From Amyelois transitella (Eukaryota > Arthropoda > Insecta > Lepidoptera > Pyralidae): a stretch of 64,000 bases of DNA. The DNA is taken from positions 4,313,001-4,377,000 of the forward strand of contig NC_083515.1 in the NCBI RefSeq assembly GCF_032362555.1, given 5' to 3'. The notes under the pieces were generated by a model. The model saw only the letters and a list, made by a program, of their open reading frames with translations. It searched no databases and had not been told where the DNA came from. Shown here piece after piece: positions 48,391 through 61,350 of this stretch (its first letter is position 1; the number at the start of each line of letters is the position of its first letter). Made by a program: the position numbers and the translations under genes.

Positions 48391-50147
48391 AATAATAATA
48401 ATAAATAAACTAATGGTTCACCTAGTCAGTTAATTACTTAAGTCCGGTCGAGGAACCTTGATTCAGTTCAAAACGCTCAACTTAAGTGATTAGCAAGTCA
48501 GTATATTTTGTTCTCGAAACAAGCCAGCTGGGGATTGCTGTTATTGTAAGTAAGTTTATTCAAAAAAATTGTGATAAAATGTGTTTTTTTTTGGAAAAAA
48601 ATTAAACAAGGTTTTGCTTGCGCTTGGGTATTTATCGTGTATTTTTAAAATTATTTAGCAATTCCTAAACTTTTCCTTCAGTGTTCAAAACGTATTGATT
48701 TTATACCGAAGGTACAAATTTAACTTTTAACTAATAAACACTATAAGAACCAAGTAAACTATAAGGAGCTATATAGCAGCTGAGTTTAAATCATGAATAA
48801 ATATTTAAGGGCAATAAATCAAGCCTTATAAACATCAAAATAAAATATAAAGAATATTTAACTTCAAAACAAAAAAAATCCAAGGTTATCCATAAAAGTA
48901 GGTACTTAATTTATTTCTGAAATCTACTCGCATGCCCTTTTCCCTAGTTATACTTCTCATTAAAATCCATTTTCAAATTTATCCATTACCAAATCTGCTC
49001 TACAATTTTATACCTAAGTTTTGTGTAAGCCTAGTAAATGTATGCTGCTTTAAGGTTAAATGCATCTGACTTTAGGTATTTGCATGTAAGTACTCGTACA
49101 CTCTGCATTCAAAGATAGGTATGCAAAATTCCCGAGTCCATTTAACTATCAGTACAATTTATTTGACCCTAACAGCCGGCAACATTCTACTTTACCTAGT
49201 AGTTAATTAAAATAAACTTTGTACTTTGTGTTGCCCGCAATAACTCACTCATTGGTGATAGGCGTATGACAGAGTTTCATATACATGATGTTATCACTCA
49301 GCGTATCAGTATCAGTCGTGCTTTTGAGTCCATCACCTGTGGAATAGTTTTTATTTAGCTTCGGACGAGGTAACGCTATTTTTTAATCCCAATAAATTAT
49401 TTTTTATTTAATTATAAGATTATTTTAGCTTTTTTATATACAATGATTATATATTTTTTACAAAAATAAAAATAAATTATATCTTTATCATAATATTATT
49501 CTCTTCTCAACTTACTTAATTTTTTTTACTTGAAAATATTTTTATTATTATAATAAGTTTCCGATTATAAACTGTTATGTAAGTTTAATGTGTATGTACG
49601 TAGGTAAAAAAATATTTCAGGTATATGAAATTCATATTAGTTCAGTTTAATTTTTTTTAGACAATTGTTAAAAAATAAAATAACTTTATCATAATGTTTT
49701 CCTCTGCGTGCTATAATTAAAATATTTCCTGGTATAAAAAATTCAGTTAGTTTTAAACCAGTATACATATTCATATTAAATTAAGTTCGGTAAACAAATA
49801 AATTTTAACTTAATCTAGGTACTTAATAATATCAAAATCTATTCAGCAGATATGAACAGTTATAATAATTATAATTGTTCATAAAATATTTTATAATTAT
49901 TATAAAATATTTTAATTTAAAGTAGCTTAAAATACTTAAATTATACAAAATAAATTGCATTAAGTAAACAAAGGAAATCATTTATTTAAATAAAATGTGA
50001 CTATTACAATTTCCGAACTGTACTTAATAATAAATTATTAAGACCTACATTACTAATATTTCATTAAGTATTAAGTATTTTTAATATAAATAAAAAGCCA
50101 ACAAATTAAAACAATTAATTTTGACACACAACCCGCGTTAAATTCCT

Positions 50148-50208
50148 TTATCAGCAATTTATTGATGATGGTCACAATAAGTGACCATCATCAATAAATT
50201 GCTGATAA
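50148..50208. repeat. Perfect hairpin, 28-bp arms, 5-nt loop
   Basis: TTATCAGCAATTTATTGATG, then ATGGTCAC, a loop AATAA, and the exact reverse complement. It lies in AT-rich intergenic DNA; a natural fold would be a 28-bp stem. No flanking homology to other repeats in the window. Confidence 0.92.
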
Positions 50209-52032
50209 TTACCTAATGACTTCTGTTAATATTAATCATTGACATTACTTAACGAAACAATGTTTAGTCATATTCGGTTCTATATTTTAAAGCCAATTTA
50301 GTAATAAGGAAATTGCTTAAAGACCACCTCGTGAACAAATTGATGTTATTACTATGATCAAAATCGTAAATTTTGTAGTAATAATATAAACTTACTTAAG
50401 TCAGAACATTTCCGTCCAATCGTGGGCTCGGCAGTTAGCTGTGCTACCAAATCGGAAAAAAGTTATAATAAATTTGGGCGTAAGCAAATTAACGACTCGG
50501 AATATCTGTATTCACTACCAATTATATTTTTACGTTAAATTTCAGCGATGTAAAACAAAAAAAGAGTACGTATTTTATTTAAGAAGAATAGTGTCCTATG
50601 GGTTTGGTTTTGCAAATAAAAGCTTTTTATAAATTTAATAAATTTCTAAATTATTTTCTTGAGTGACATATATCACACACAAATTATTAATGAATGTTTC
50701 TCTAGTTTTACTTAAATTTTTTACCATTTTTTTATAATTTGTAAAAAGAAAGCGTTTAAAATTATTATAAGTATCTTCCTATAGGTATATCTATTAAGAA
50801 TTATGCGGAATCTTCTCAGTTTTCTAAAGCAATTCATTCATTTTTGAACAAACTTTTTCTATCAAAGCAACAGTAACTGATAAAAATATCAGTTGGTTCT
50901 GGCAATTTTTCTAGCTAAAATTTTCAGAAATTGGCGTGTCATTTGGCATAGCTTCAGCGTTTGGCCATTTTCCAAAACTATCGTACTCACTACACCGAAA
51001 TCCCTCTTTCCAACTAAATTCTACTTTGTACAAAGTCCGTTGTGAGTGTTTTATTTAGCGTGAGTTATCACTGAGATAAGAAGACGAAAATTAATTGATT
51101 AGATGTCTCTTTAGTAGTGGACAACGCGTCATCTAAATATCAAATGATACCAACAATATAATGAAAATCAGCCTTATATGTAAGTCAAAACAACTTATAA
51201 ATATAATCAAAATTTGTTCGTTGCAAAAACAGATATGTCGGATTGAAAAATTTTGAAGCAATATGAACCAGCGGTAAAGGGCATGAAAAAAGCATTTGTT
51301 AAGAAGCAATACTCAATATTTTATTTCATTCCATAAAAAACATGGATGACATTTAATATAAAAAGTGCAACGTTCTGTCTCACACAACAATTGAACGGAA
51401 TAGAGGACGTCGCATTCAAAATAATTTTGATCGATTTTAATTATGTAACTTTTTATTAATATTTTAGGGTCAGGTGATGGTAGATACGGTCAGGGGCATG
51501 TAAACCTGACCTCAACTCCATTTTAAATATATGTGGGGTGGTTTGGTAAGTGTTAGCTGCTCCCGACCATATTTACCATTGAACCAGAACTATAGCAAAG
51601 CAAAGTTCTGAAAACTGTAAAAAAGTGGAAACCAGTAAAACAATTTTCAATGAAATAAAACTTTTATGCAAGTAAAACTAGCAATTTCATTCAGTCTATT
51701 CATTTCGCAGTGAAAAATGTGTCAATTTCCCAGTGCCTAACTGAAACGTCCGTGGAAAATTATTGTCGTGACGTATACTGCATACATTACTATTTCTGTC
51801 GCACCATTAGTTGCGACCTTTACGTAACTCCGATGGCCAACTATTGATCTCCGATAAATGTGCCTTTCTTAACATTATTTTGGTTCTGCTTCAGAACCGG
51901 GGTCCACATCTGAACCTTAGTGATTTGACGAGTACTTACTAGTTTTTAAGCTCCCATCATTTAATAGGTATCTTTACAATATTTCAATAGCCAGGCTAAT
52001 TAACCGTAATGTGATATGTAATTAACAATCAT

Positions 52033-52091
52033 TTTCTTTTGTTAAACAGGTATTATGGACAGTTCGTACCCGACGAGGTGACCAATAGACA
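52033..52091 (+). other. UCP4 5' UTR with upstream splice acceptor
   Basis: TTTTCTTTTGTTAAACAG is a good polypyrimidine-AG acceptor ending at 52049, 42 bp before the start codon. It suggests a non-coding first exon further upstream, perhaps in one of the GC-rich patches at 43.4 or 45 kb. Inferred from the site only. Confidence 0.5.
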
Positions 52092-55000
52092 ATGCCGATC
52101 CTACGTAACGCTGACCACCCCGCGGTGAAGGCGCCAGACTCCGTGGCCACGCGGTATGCGGTCGCGGTCTTGGGAGCCTGGTCTGCTGAAGCTGGTAAGT
52201 AGAAAATATATAATATATATATCAATAGAGTCTGTTAACCATGGTGGTAAGCAGAGTATGCTTACAGATTTATCTTGCTTCCTCCACACCCATCGCGGGA
52301 GGGTGTGAAGCCCAAGAAACAAGTTTTTGTATAAGTATATGTTTGTATGCCACGTACTGATTGGCGCACTATACAATAACATAAGTATATGGTCTAAGGT
52401 GCATTCCGGCTCCTCTAAAAGCGAGTGAGTATGAGTACCTATCCGAGACTAACTAAGGCAGGACGAAGAAGAAGATTGTAGATACTTTAAAATGGGTTAC
52501 AAGTTACGTCTGCCGTCTTTGTTGGAAAACACACAGACTGCCATGATGAATATTCAAACAGCTTTACTTCTTTAGAACCGATGGTGGTTTATAGTTTTTA
52601 ACAAAAAACTTTGCTACAAAAAAGGCAATACTAGCATTATACTCGTAGCATAACAAAGGCAGAGCACCGTACTCTCACTACCTGCGGCACGGTATTTATG
52701 GTTGCGAAATAAGGTATTTTTTCAAAGGTCCGAGTGTAACCAATATATAAACAGGTGTAGTACTAGGTAAAATAAGTTTATTCATTTTCCAAATTTGATT
52801 TTCATACTCATGAAACTTACGGGAAAACGTCAAAGTATCAATTCTACGCACATGCGTAGTACCACCATCTTGCTTGATGTGGTAAAATTTAATTTTGAAA
52901 CGTATAATGTTGTTTAACAAATTTGCACTAATATGATGAAAAGTTCATGATTATGATGTAGAGTAACTTATACGACGAACATACTTACCTATTTAAATAA
53001 ATACTGTAAATTATATATCTATTAATATTTAGGTCTTGTTATTTTTCTAAAAATAAATCATTCATCAACTCACAATTAAACTTAATTGATTAGCAACCCG
53101 GATAAACTCCCGGAAGAACAAAACCTATCTAGAATGTTACAACTACCTACTCGTATATCTAAATACGTGACGTGCTTTTCAAAATTTAAAACGCAGATAA
53201 AAAAAGCGATAGTGTCAACGAATTTATCTACGTTTATGGGCGTGTTGGCAATAGTACGTCATATGATGCCAAAATTACTTTTCTTTTAGACTTTGAAAGT
53301 GAGAATATTATCAAATACAGGTAACTAGAAGATAAAACAAAACAATGTCCAATTGATACGCTTTGCATTAAAAACAATAATAAATATCATAAGATTAAAA
53401 TAGTATAAGATTATTATGAATGATTACAAATTTATAATGATCCATATATCTTATATTTTTAACTTTTGACTCGAGATATGCTTGTGCAAGGCATTAAAAA
53501 TGAATAAAACATAACTATGTATTCGTTTTCTCTTATTCTTAAAAGCAATAACTTGCTAAATCAAGTAAAATCATTTTTCTTCTCTAAGAATGACATGAAG
53601 TATTAAAGATTTGCTAGTTCTAATACATACAGTCGCGTCTATATCCCTCGCAGGGCCGACAGAGCCAACAGACTTGAAAAGACTGAAAGGCCACAAATTT
53701 TTGTAGTTCTAAATTCGTTTTTTTTAATCCTCCTGATTGAGCGATATTTTCCTGATATTTTTTACTCGTAGCGAATTCGTAGTCGCAGAAATGTTTTCCC
53801 GTTACCATATGATGTCGGTTAATCGGCTCTATACTCGTCACATCAATTAATTTACACGCCCTCCTCCTACGATGTTAGTCTTGTGTTTAGCCGTATGTGT
53901 AATTACCATCAAAATTAAAACTGCTTTTTATTAACAGCTACATACCCCTTCGACTTGACGAAGACGAGACTTCAAATTCAATCTGAAGTTGCGGCCGCCA
54001 AAGTCGGATATAAGGTAACAAATTAATGCATAAAAATTTTTGTATAAGCAATTATTAGCTAACTTATACATATAACAATACACAAAATATATAAAATAAT
54101 GTTTTACCACAACAGAATCAGTAAATAGTACAGAAAATAAGAGACACACGCACCGCTAGCTTCATATACATTATATTTACAGCTCCAATTATTTTTGTTC
54201 TAAATTATAAAATACGTATACGTAAGGTAAAATGACAGGATTTTCATAACATTTCAACGGCAGGCTTACAACATAAACATCTGAATAATTAAACAAAACA
54301 AGAATGTTTTTTCTGCCTTTGTACACTTGTTTCCGACTACCTCTTGTTATGTTTCTATTGAGTAGATACGTCAATTATAAAGTTCAAATATATTTATTTG
54401 TGCTTGCCCTATCTATTATTATTTGGGTCAAATTTAGTTTTCAATTATTATCCTATTCTAATACTTAATAATAATGATCGTTTTACTTGAAATTTAATAC
54501 GAAACAATGTTTTTAATAATCAATAAATCGCTTAGATATTATAAATATTTTAGTACTAAAATACCATATCAAGAGCTGCGGCCTAAGATGGCATAAGTAG
54601 TACGAGATATTTTTAAAATCCTATCAAATGAAACACAGTTCACTTAGACGGCCTTTACACCTATGCGTCAAACTTCAAGATCATGGTAATGTTTAAAAAA
54701 TATTTTAAAAAGAAGTTTTCTTTTTTCAGTTAGAAAACATCGGTATGATAAAGACAGCAATGGGTATAGCCAAAAATGAGGGCGTATCAAAATTGTGGAC
54801 TGGTCTGATGCCAATGTTCCAACGACACGTGATTTACTCCGGGTGCCGGCTTATCATCTACGAGCATATCAGGAACCGGCTCAAGGACGAGCAAGGGAAC
54901 ATGTCGCTTGGTGCCGCTTCTGTAGGTCAGTGAAGTTATCCTTGTTTTGAACATTGAAACTTGGTACCTTGTAACAATTAATTAACATGCTGTCATAATG

Positions 55001-58000
55001 AAACATACATAATTAGCAGAACATGAGCTTAATTTAAACCTATATATTTAGTTCATCTCGACATAGGTACATCAAAAATGTTACATGGCATTACAAAAAC
55101 ACATTTAACCTCTGACTAACTGATATCCTCCTTGGATAAGGGCTTCCATTATAGGTAGTAAGGTAATTCACAGCGGTACAGTTTTATAATGTGTTTATAT
55201 AATTTAGAATTTCAACTCCAATTACCCTATTCGGCTAAACGATTCCGATTTGAGTTCCATTTACTTATATTGAAATCATCTCAACTGAGTGAAATGAAAT
55301 TCCGAACAATTTTTCAATCCGACTCGAGAAAAAGGCATTATTTGACACATGCCTAACAGCACAAATATTATTTTAAATTCTATACTTACTGCACTTCGAT
55401 CCACACGCATTTTGGACAGGTGTAACATAATTGGAAGTCCTGCAGGAGGTCTGATATCGGGGTCGCTGGCGCAGCTGATCGCGTCTCCGACCGACCTGGT
55501 GAAGGTGCAAATGCAGGCGGAGGGCAGGCGGGTGCTGCAAGGCCAGGCGCCCAGGTTTTCTAACTGCAGGCAGGCGTATGCGCTCCTGTATGCCGAGGCC
55601 GGCCTTTTAGGGTTTTGGAGAGGTAAACATGACATAAAAACTTGTATTTTTTTTAATTTTTAGATATTAATGAATAGTAAAGGTTTCGTCAAATTCCAAA
55701 AATATGTCAATACTATGTTGCCACTTGTATGTATACTACTGCTTATGTAGTGGTAGAAAACCAGGTTAGGCTTATGTTTTATTAGTTTGTTACTCCAGTG
55801 GATACCACAAATTAACACAAAACTATTCTCAAAAAATAGGGGCGATACCAAATGTCCAACGTGCTGCTCTAGTCAACATGGGCGACCTAGCCGCCTACGA
55901 TTACACCAAGCAGTATCTGAAGCGGGAGTTTGGAATGGCAGACAACGCGCTTCTGCATGCAGCTTCGGCCTTTACCGCTGGTTTCGTGGCGGCTGTGGTG
56001 GGGACCCCCGCTGACGTCATGAAGACAAGGCTCATGAACCAGCCTATAGGACCTGATGGAAGGTAACTATGTACTTCTTTTTCTTCCGAGATCCACTTTA
56101 TCACAATTCAACTATTCGTTGCGGCCTTTTTGCATAGAAGTAACGTACCTAACTAAATAGATTGTCATGGCTTCTCAATATCGTCGCCGCCGTGATGGGG
56201 TCACCCCCGCAGATGTCATGAAGATCGGGCTAATGAACCACCGTGTAGGATCTTTTTATTAACACTCGGCTAAGGCGTTTAGATTTACAATGGAACTCAC
56301 ACCCACACGACTTTTGACGACACTTTCTAACTAGAAAAACCACATTCGAACTTTTCCCAAGCTTACCCCAGCTAGCTTTATTACGTAAAATATACATTGA
56401 TATTGAGGATTCTTACTACATAGGAACTAGTTAAACCTTTTAAAATATGGGCATTGTTTATTGTAAAACTGCGTCAAACGTTGTTTTGTAAAGTAACATG
56501 TAGAAAACGGTAGTTTTCAACATAAATTGATACCTACATGTTGCATGTAATATGTCATTGTCTCTTGGTAACAAAACATGGTACTGGCATCATTGTAGTT
56601 CTTTGAGCCCGCGGTGACTCATTGGGTACAGTTTTATGCTATCCATATGGTGTCGTTATACCATGGCAAAGAAAAAATAAATTTGAACCTAAGAAGGTTC
56701 ACCTTAAGACTGATTTTTCAATAGAGTAGTAGAAGCGCCCTGCAGGGTCTTTTTTCCAATGACAGATGCGTTCCATTAGCTTGGTACAACTTGACTGCCA
56801 CTAGCTACAATATTTTTTCCATTATTCCGGAATGTATAGGTAAGGTTTCTTTGACGTTCTTCCTAAATTAATAAGCGTTGTAAGCTATACATCTTCTTTA
56901 TGTGCTTATTGGCTTCAGACTAGTTTGATTTAATTTAACACAAATTTTTCGATATACATATCGAACAATTTACATGTTTAAAATCTTTGAGAATTCTATT
57001 TGCAAATGTTTTATGTAGGTATTGTATCCGTACTGTGCAATTAGGTAACCTTATTTAGGCACGCGCAAAAAAAAATATATGCTTATTAATTTTTATCGAC
57101 TTAGTTATTTGTTATATAAACAAACGTGTTTACAATATGACCATACCCGTGCCATACATTAGTTTCAATCTTAAAGCGGCGTGCAAAAATCACGATAACC
57201 CGAAGCAACTTGTCGCGACGGTCATTCAGTTTCGTTAATATAGCATGAACTTCCTGTATCGGCTAAAATTATCAGTATTCAGTACCTACATTCGTGGCAC
57301 TCAACGCTTGGCAAGTTTAGAACAGTGTGGCCAACTTAGGGCTTTCTGTGCTAATTTATATATGGCGCTTTTTTGGCCACGTCTGCGCCAGCCTACTTTC
57401 AATAATATTACGTTGATTTTAAACCACTATTATTTAAAGATTTCATGGTAATTTACGGATTAGGCGAGCAAAAACGTAAAGGCTTTTACTCTAATTACTT
57501 ACATTTTATAGAAAACTTAACGGTATGTTTGTATTTTACATACATACATATAATCACGTCCTTGTCATTTGTGGGGTAGACAGAGCGAACAGTATCGAGA
57601 AGACCAATAGGCCACGTTCAACTGTTTGGCTTAATGATAGACTTGAGATTATATCGCTTAAGACCCATAAGATAATTTTGACGTACATTCATGAACTTTT
57701 AAATTATCCTAAGAGTATTAAACGCTTGTTTCTCGCAAGTGCCTTTTTAGTATACATCCATATAGAGCCATGTCATCGGAGACAGTTGGCAACAGTGGTT
57801 TAGAACAGCTGTATAAAGTACTGATCCGCCGGTCGAGGTCACACAACCGGGTCAAAGTCGGCAGCCGCGCAGACTCAGTGCGACTCCCTTTTCCTTTCGT
57901 TTCAAAGTGCAATCTAGCTACTTTGGTAATGATTGGTACACATAGTTCTTCATGCATGTCTCTTTTGTTAAAGAATAATAAATGGATATCGTAATTTTAA

Positions 58001-58509
58001 AATTGCATGGTCATGTTAATCAATTTATACTTAAGTCACAGAGTAGTTAGAGAGGCAGTTTTATTAAATTCGATTGATTTGATAGAATACAACTTAAAAT
58101 TATTAATAGATATTTTAAGGAATATGTGCAAACCAAGAGATAAATACCTACCTATACGAAAGTAATTTTTTGGTCACCTATAAAATCAGCTTTAATCTGC
58201 AACATTGTATCTTGACAATTTCTTTAATTTCATTCCAATAATACGATAGTCATAGTAAAGGGAATAGTAATATTAATCCTCAGTCAGATCAAAAAGACAA
58301 AAAATAACAAAAGAAATGCTGTTTTTGTTTTCAGGGGTAAATTATATCGTGGCATGATCGACTGCTTGCAACAATCCGTGAAGAATGAAGGGGTGTTCGC
58401 CCTTTACAAGGGTTTCCTGCCTCTATGGATGCGGTTGGGACCCTGGGCGCTAATCAACTGGTTAGCCTTTGAAAACATTATGCTGGCCATCGGAGGAAAT
58501 ACATTTTAG
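52092..58509 (+). CDS. Ucp4: Mitochondrial uncoupling protein 4 (SLC25A27-type carrier)
   Basis: Inner-mitochondrial-membrane carrier; UCP4 proteins are linked to proton/anion leak and, in flies, to respiratory-chain support in neurons. Exons 52092-52194, 53938-54014, 54730-54925, 55446-55622, 55840-56062, 58335-58509 join in phase to 951 bp (316 residues, typical of the family). The three carrier signatures are YPFDLTKTRLQ (Pro38), SPTDLVKVQMQ (Pro140) and TPADVMKTRLM (Pro241), each at the end of an odd-numbered helix in a three-fold repeat. Matching even-helix motifs are GVSKLWTGLMP, AGLLGFWRGAIPN and GVFALYKGFLPLWMRLGPW, followed by NWLAFE. The start is the first Met in the first coding exon. 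The exon 5 acceptor (AATAG at 55839) has only a weak pyrimidine tract. No damage is seen. UCP5-like carriers are alternatives, but the N-terminus and LENIGMIKTAMGI fit UCP4. Confidence 0.94.
53628..53697 (+). repeat. SINE-like repeat, 5' part, copy 7
   Basis: CAGTCGCGTCTATATCCCTC, GCAGGGCCGACAGAGCCAAC and AGACTTGAAAAGACTGAAAG, then GCCACA. It is in UCP4 intron 1 and truncated. Confidence 0.65.
56182..56252 (+). repeat. Decayed partial copy of UCP4 exon 5
   Basis: GCCGCCGTGATGGGGTCACC, then CCCGCAGATGTCATGAAGAT and GGGCTAATGAACCACCG, mirrors the end of exon 5 (GCGGCTGTGGTGGGGACCCC, GCTGACGTCATGAAGACAAG, GCTCATGAACCAGCC). It lies about 120 bp downstream of the exon 5 donor, in intron 5. It covers the third carrier signature but is diverged, with Lys-Thr changed to Lys-Ile. 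No matching splice sites are apparent. Confidence 0.75.
57538..57665 (+). repeat. SINE-like dispersed repeat, copy 8
   Basis: It starts ACATACATACATATAATCAC and carries GTGGGGTAGACAGAGCGAAC, GGCCACGTTCAACTGTTTGG and CTTAATGATAGACTTGAGAT. It is truncated at the 3' end, in UCP4 intron 5. Confidence 0.65.
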
Positions 58510-59105
58510 ATGAAAAATATAAGCTGTGCTTTAAGCGAACAGTCATGGAGTCATGTGTTTTGTAAGAATATAGGTTGAAAGTTATGGAATAGAAATTAAA
58601 GAAAGACTTAGGTCAAAGACCAATGAACTGTGATTCAGATTAAGTAGGAAAGGAGTTTTAAAATGACAAATGCGAAAGAACAACTAAGAAAAAATATTTT
58701 AAGGACAAAATATAGATACTTAAAGTACCTATATCGTTTCGCCCACAAGATGGGGGTAATGAAAAACCAAAAGTAGGTAAATTAAAAAGATACCTACCTT
58801 TTTTATTTCTATGTAACAATCCAACTTGCTTCGTACGCACGTGGATGACAAAGACAATAGTAGTATGTACTCACATTTAAAATTAGTCCTCATTTTTTTA
58901 AGCAGATGGGATTTAGCAGTTTCTATTGTTTACTAGATTTAGATAAGTGGATAGTAGTCGGATAGTTAGTTATAAATTATACCTACACGCCAACAATCTT
59001 CTTTATTTAACGATTCTGCTTTACAAGAACAATATTATTCTTTAAAATTTATTCATAACACGAGATTTTACCCAAAATTGTGTAGATACTTACTTATGTA
59101 TTTTT

Positions 59106-59111
59106 AATAAA
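59106..59111 (+). terminator. Candidate UCP4 poly(A) signal
   Basis: AATAAA about 600 bp after the UCP4 stop. An ATTAAA near 58595 is an earlier alternative. Inferred. Confidence 0.3.
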
Positions 59112-61049
59112 ATATTAATGATATACTTGTATAAAAATATATAGCTACTTACCTAGTTGTATGTTAAAATATAACTGAATAGTCAAAAACGTTAATGGAT
59201 AAAAAAAGTTTTACGTAGGTACAAAAAAATATATTAAATCTTCTCGACTATTCCAATGCCATAGAAGGTAAAAAAAAAATCTTAGCCTTATACATCCTCT
59301 AATGGAAATAGAGACTAAATAACGGCCCCCTTTTTCTCAAATGTTGTTTAAGCGTGTCTTAATCTTTTCTCTTTTTCTATCACTTTTGTTAATATCTAAG
59401 CTAGGGGAAGAGAGAGAGATAAGACATATGGCTGATCAACATTCGTAAACAAACCCTCTACTAATGACTTAATTTAAGGAACTTTTATAAAGACAACGAA
59501 TATTGTACGATTAATAAACAATGTGAAGTAGCATATAGTCGCAGTGATTTTCTTCTGATCAGTGTACTTAATATCCAAAGAATAATATTTGCTAGGGATT
59601 AGTACTTACTTAAGATTCTTACAAATAAATATTATTATGATTAAATTATCAAAAAAATATGAAAACCGTTCTTAAAAAAATGATAATTTCTTATTACACG
59701 ACTTGCTGGCGCAAACATACGTACTTAGTCACAAATTGTTTGTAGATATTTTTAAATTTTATATCTTATACAAATAAGGACAGATGTTAGTATCTATAAG
59801 CAACGGTGCTATTGCAAAATGATTTGTTTTTGTTTTGTGTGTAATAATAATTTTTACTTCACGACATCTTTTCATCAGATGTCGTATTATTTTTTTTTAT
59901 TTGTTTAAGGTCTGGCGATTTTGCATAGAAGAATGCAAGTAACTTAACACTTATTTTCTACAGAACTTTTTGAAGTTTACCACGAGAGGAATAATTTTCT
60001 TCCTAATCCCCTTTCGGTCATTTACCGCAAACGCCCCATAAAACTATAAATTTATGTTTGCTACAGATAATAGAATTTAATAAAAAAAATGCTTAACATG
60101 CATATGCACTAAGAGATAATGAATAATGTTAACATGTTCCCAATTTGCACTACTTCGATTCTGTTCCACTTAGTTTTATCAGCATTTTTTCAGTTCAATA
60201 CTTGTTAGTTACTAAGACCCCATAATGTGCCTGTTGCAAATTACGAATCTTGTAATATTCACAAACGAAGAAAATGCAAATTGTCTGTAACTTTGTCTGA
60301 GAAGACAATTTTTTTTCGATAAATCTAATCTAAATAAATAACAAGTACCTACTCATCGCTTCTAGACTTATATTATTTTGATTTATATGGAGCAAACGAC
60401 TCGATCTTTGCGTTTTTTCCGTACCTTACATTTACCATAACATCCCCGGACGGTATGTTTTTAACTTTTCACAGACCATTAGTATAGCCATTCCTCATTT
60501 TTGTTTCCTCTTCGAAATCCCCAGTTTTATGATTATAAATCCAAATTAACTGATTGTTGTATTAGAATTTGTGTTCATTTAAGGTTTGACATATTGTATT
60601 ACTTTTTCTAAGCTTTTATTTACCTGCCTGTTCTAGCGTGTCTGTAAACAAAAAGTTGATTGACCGCCGAAATTGTCAAGATATAGACTAAGCAATTTTG
60701 AAAGGTAAATAAAACAATGTTAAGCTGGTAATGACAAGCTCGGAAAAATATAATAATAGGCTATTTGACAAAGTTCTAAAAACTATCTTAGGGTATTTAT
60801 TTGTTTATAAGGAACCCTACAAAAATACTTTTCTGCCTTTATTACAGCTATTTTATTAAAAAATCGAAAAAGAAAATGAAATATTCAAATATGCCGCCAA
60901 AACGCGACTTTTAGCAATATGGCGGCCATGGCATGCAGTGACGTAAATTTCGTGTAAATATCATACAAAGCTTGTTGGTGTTTCGAAAAGTTTTGTTTTT
61001 TCTTGTTTTATTTAACTTGTGCCACGTCATATGTGTGAAAATTATTAAA

Positions 61050-61178
61050 ATGAGTTCCTATAAATGTTGTGCAGTGCCTCAATGCACTAATACAACAATA
61101 AAATCTCCTACGAAACTGTTTTTTTCTATGCCGATGGATTTGAATATTCGCAAGAAGTGGTTTCAGATCATGATCTAA
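61050..61178 (+). pseudogene. Truncated THAP zinc-finger frame, copy B
   Basis: Same 42-residue frame as at 8585-8713 with one change (CTNTTI for CTNSTI). It has the C-x4-C start and the Trp region but stops before the Cys-x2-His half. That both copies stop at the same place shows the truncation predates their spread. Confidence 0.6.
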
Positions 61179-61274
61179 GATCAGTGGTTACCAAGATATA
61201 CTTACTATTAATGTTTTCACATTCCTCAGTTCGGCAGCATAGAAATCTGGATTGTCTTTGAAGAAGACAATCCA

Positions 61275-61350
61275 GATTTCTTCTTTCAACCATTATTGCG
61301 TCCACTTTTGGTAGGTTTCGGCTGTCAGCTTTCGCGGAATTGGTTTCCAT
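61275..61350 (-). pseudogene. KADxxNLP protein start, copy B
   Basis: METNSAKADSRNLPKVDAIM then VERRN from the ATG at 61350, running into the palindrome. One residue differs from copy A (Glu for Gly). It is comparable to the plus-strand frame at 3343. Confidence 0.45.

Larger units (their letters stand above)
39011..52091. other. 13-kb AT-rich intergenic region
   Basis: It separates two divergent genes. It holds scattered old repeats, two GC-rich patches (43370-43505, 44990-45135), one hydrophobic minus-strand open frame (41698-41991) and a strong palindrome (50148-50208). 49380-50110 is very AT-rich low-complexity sequence. 39011-41690 and 50210-52030 show nothing recognisable apart from short frames without family resemblance. 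The first, non-coding exon of UCP4 should lie somewhere in it. Confidence 0.5.

Noticed and set aside
49380-50110. Possible origin or matrix-attachment region because of extreme AT content
   Set aside because: AT richness alone is not evidence in this genome; no specific motif cluster was seen.
55276-55635. 119-codon minus-strand frame
   Set aside because: Antisense shadow of UCP4 exon 4.
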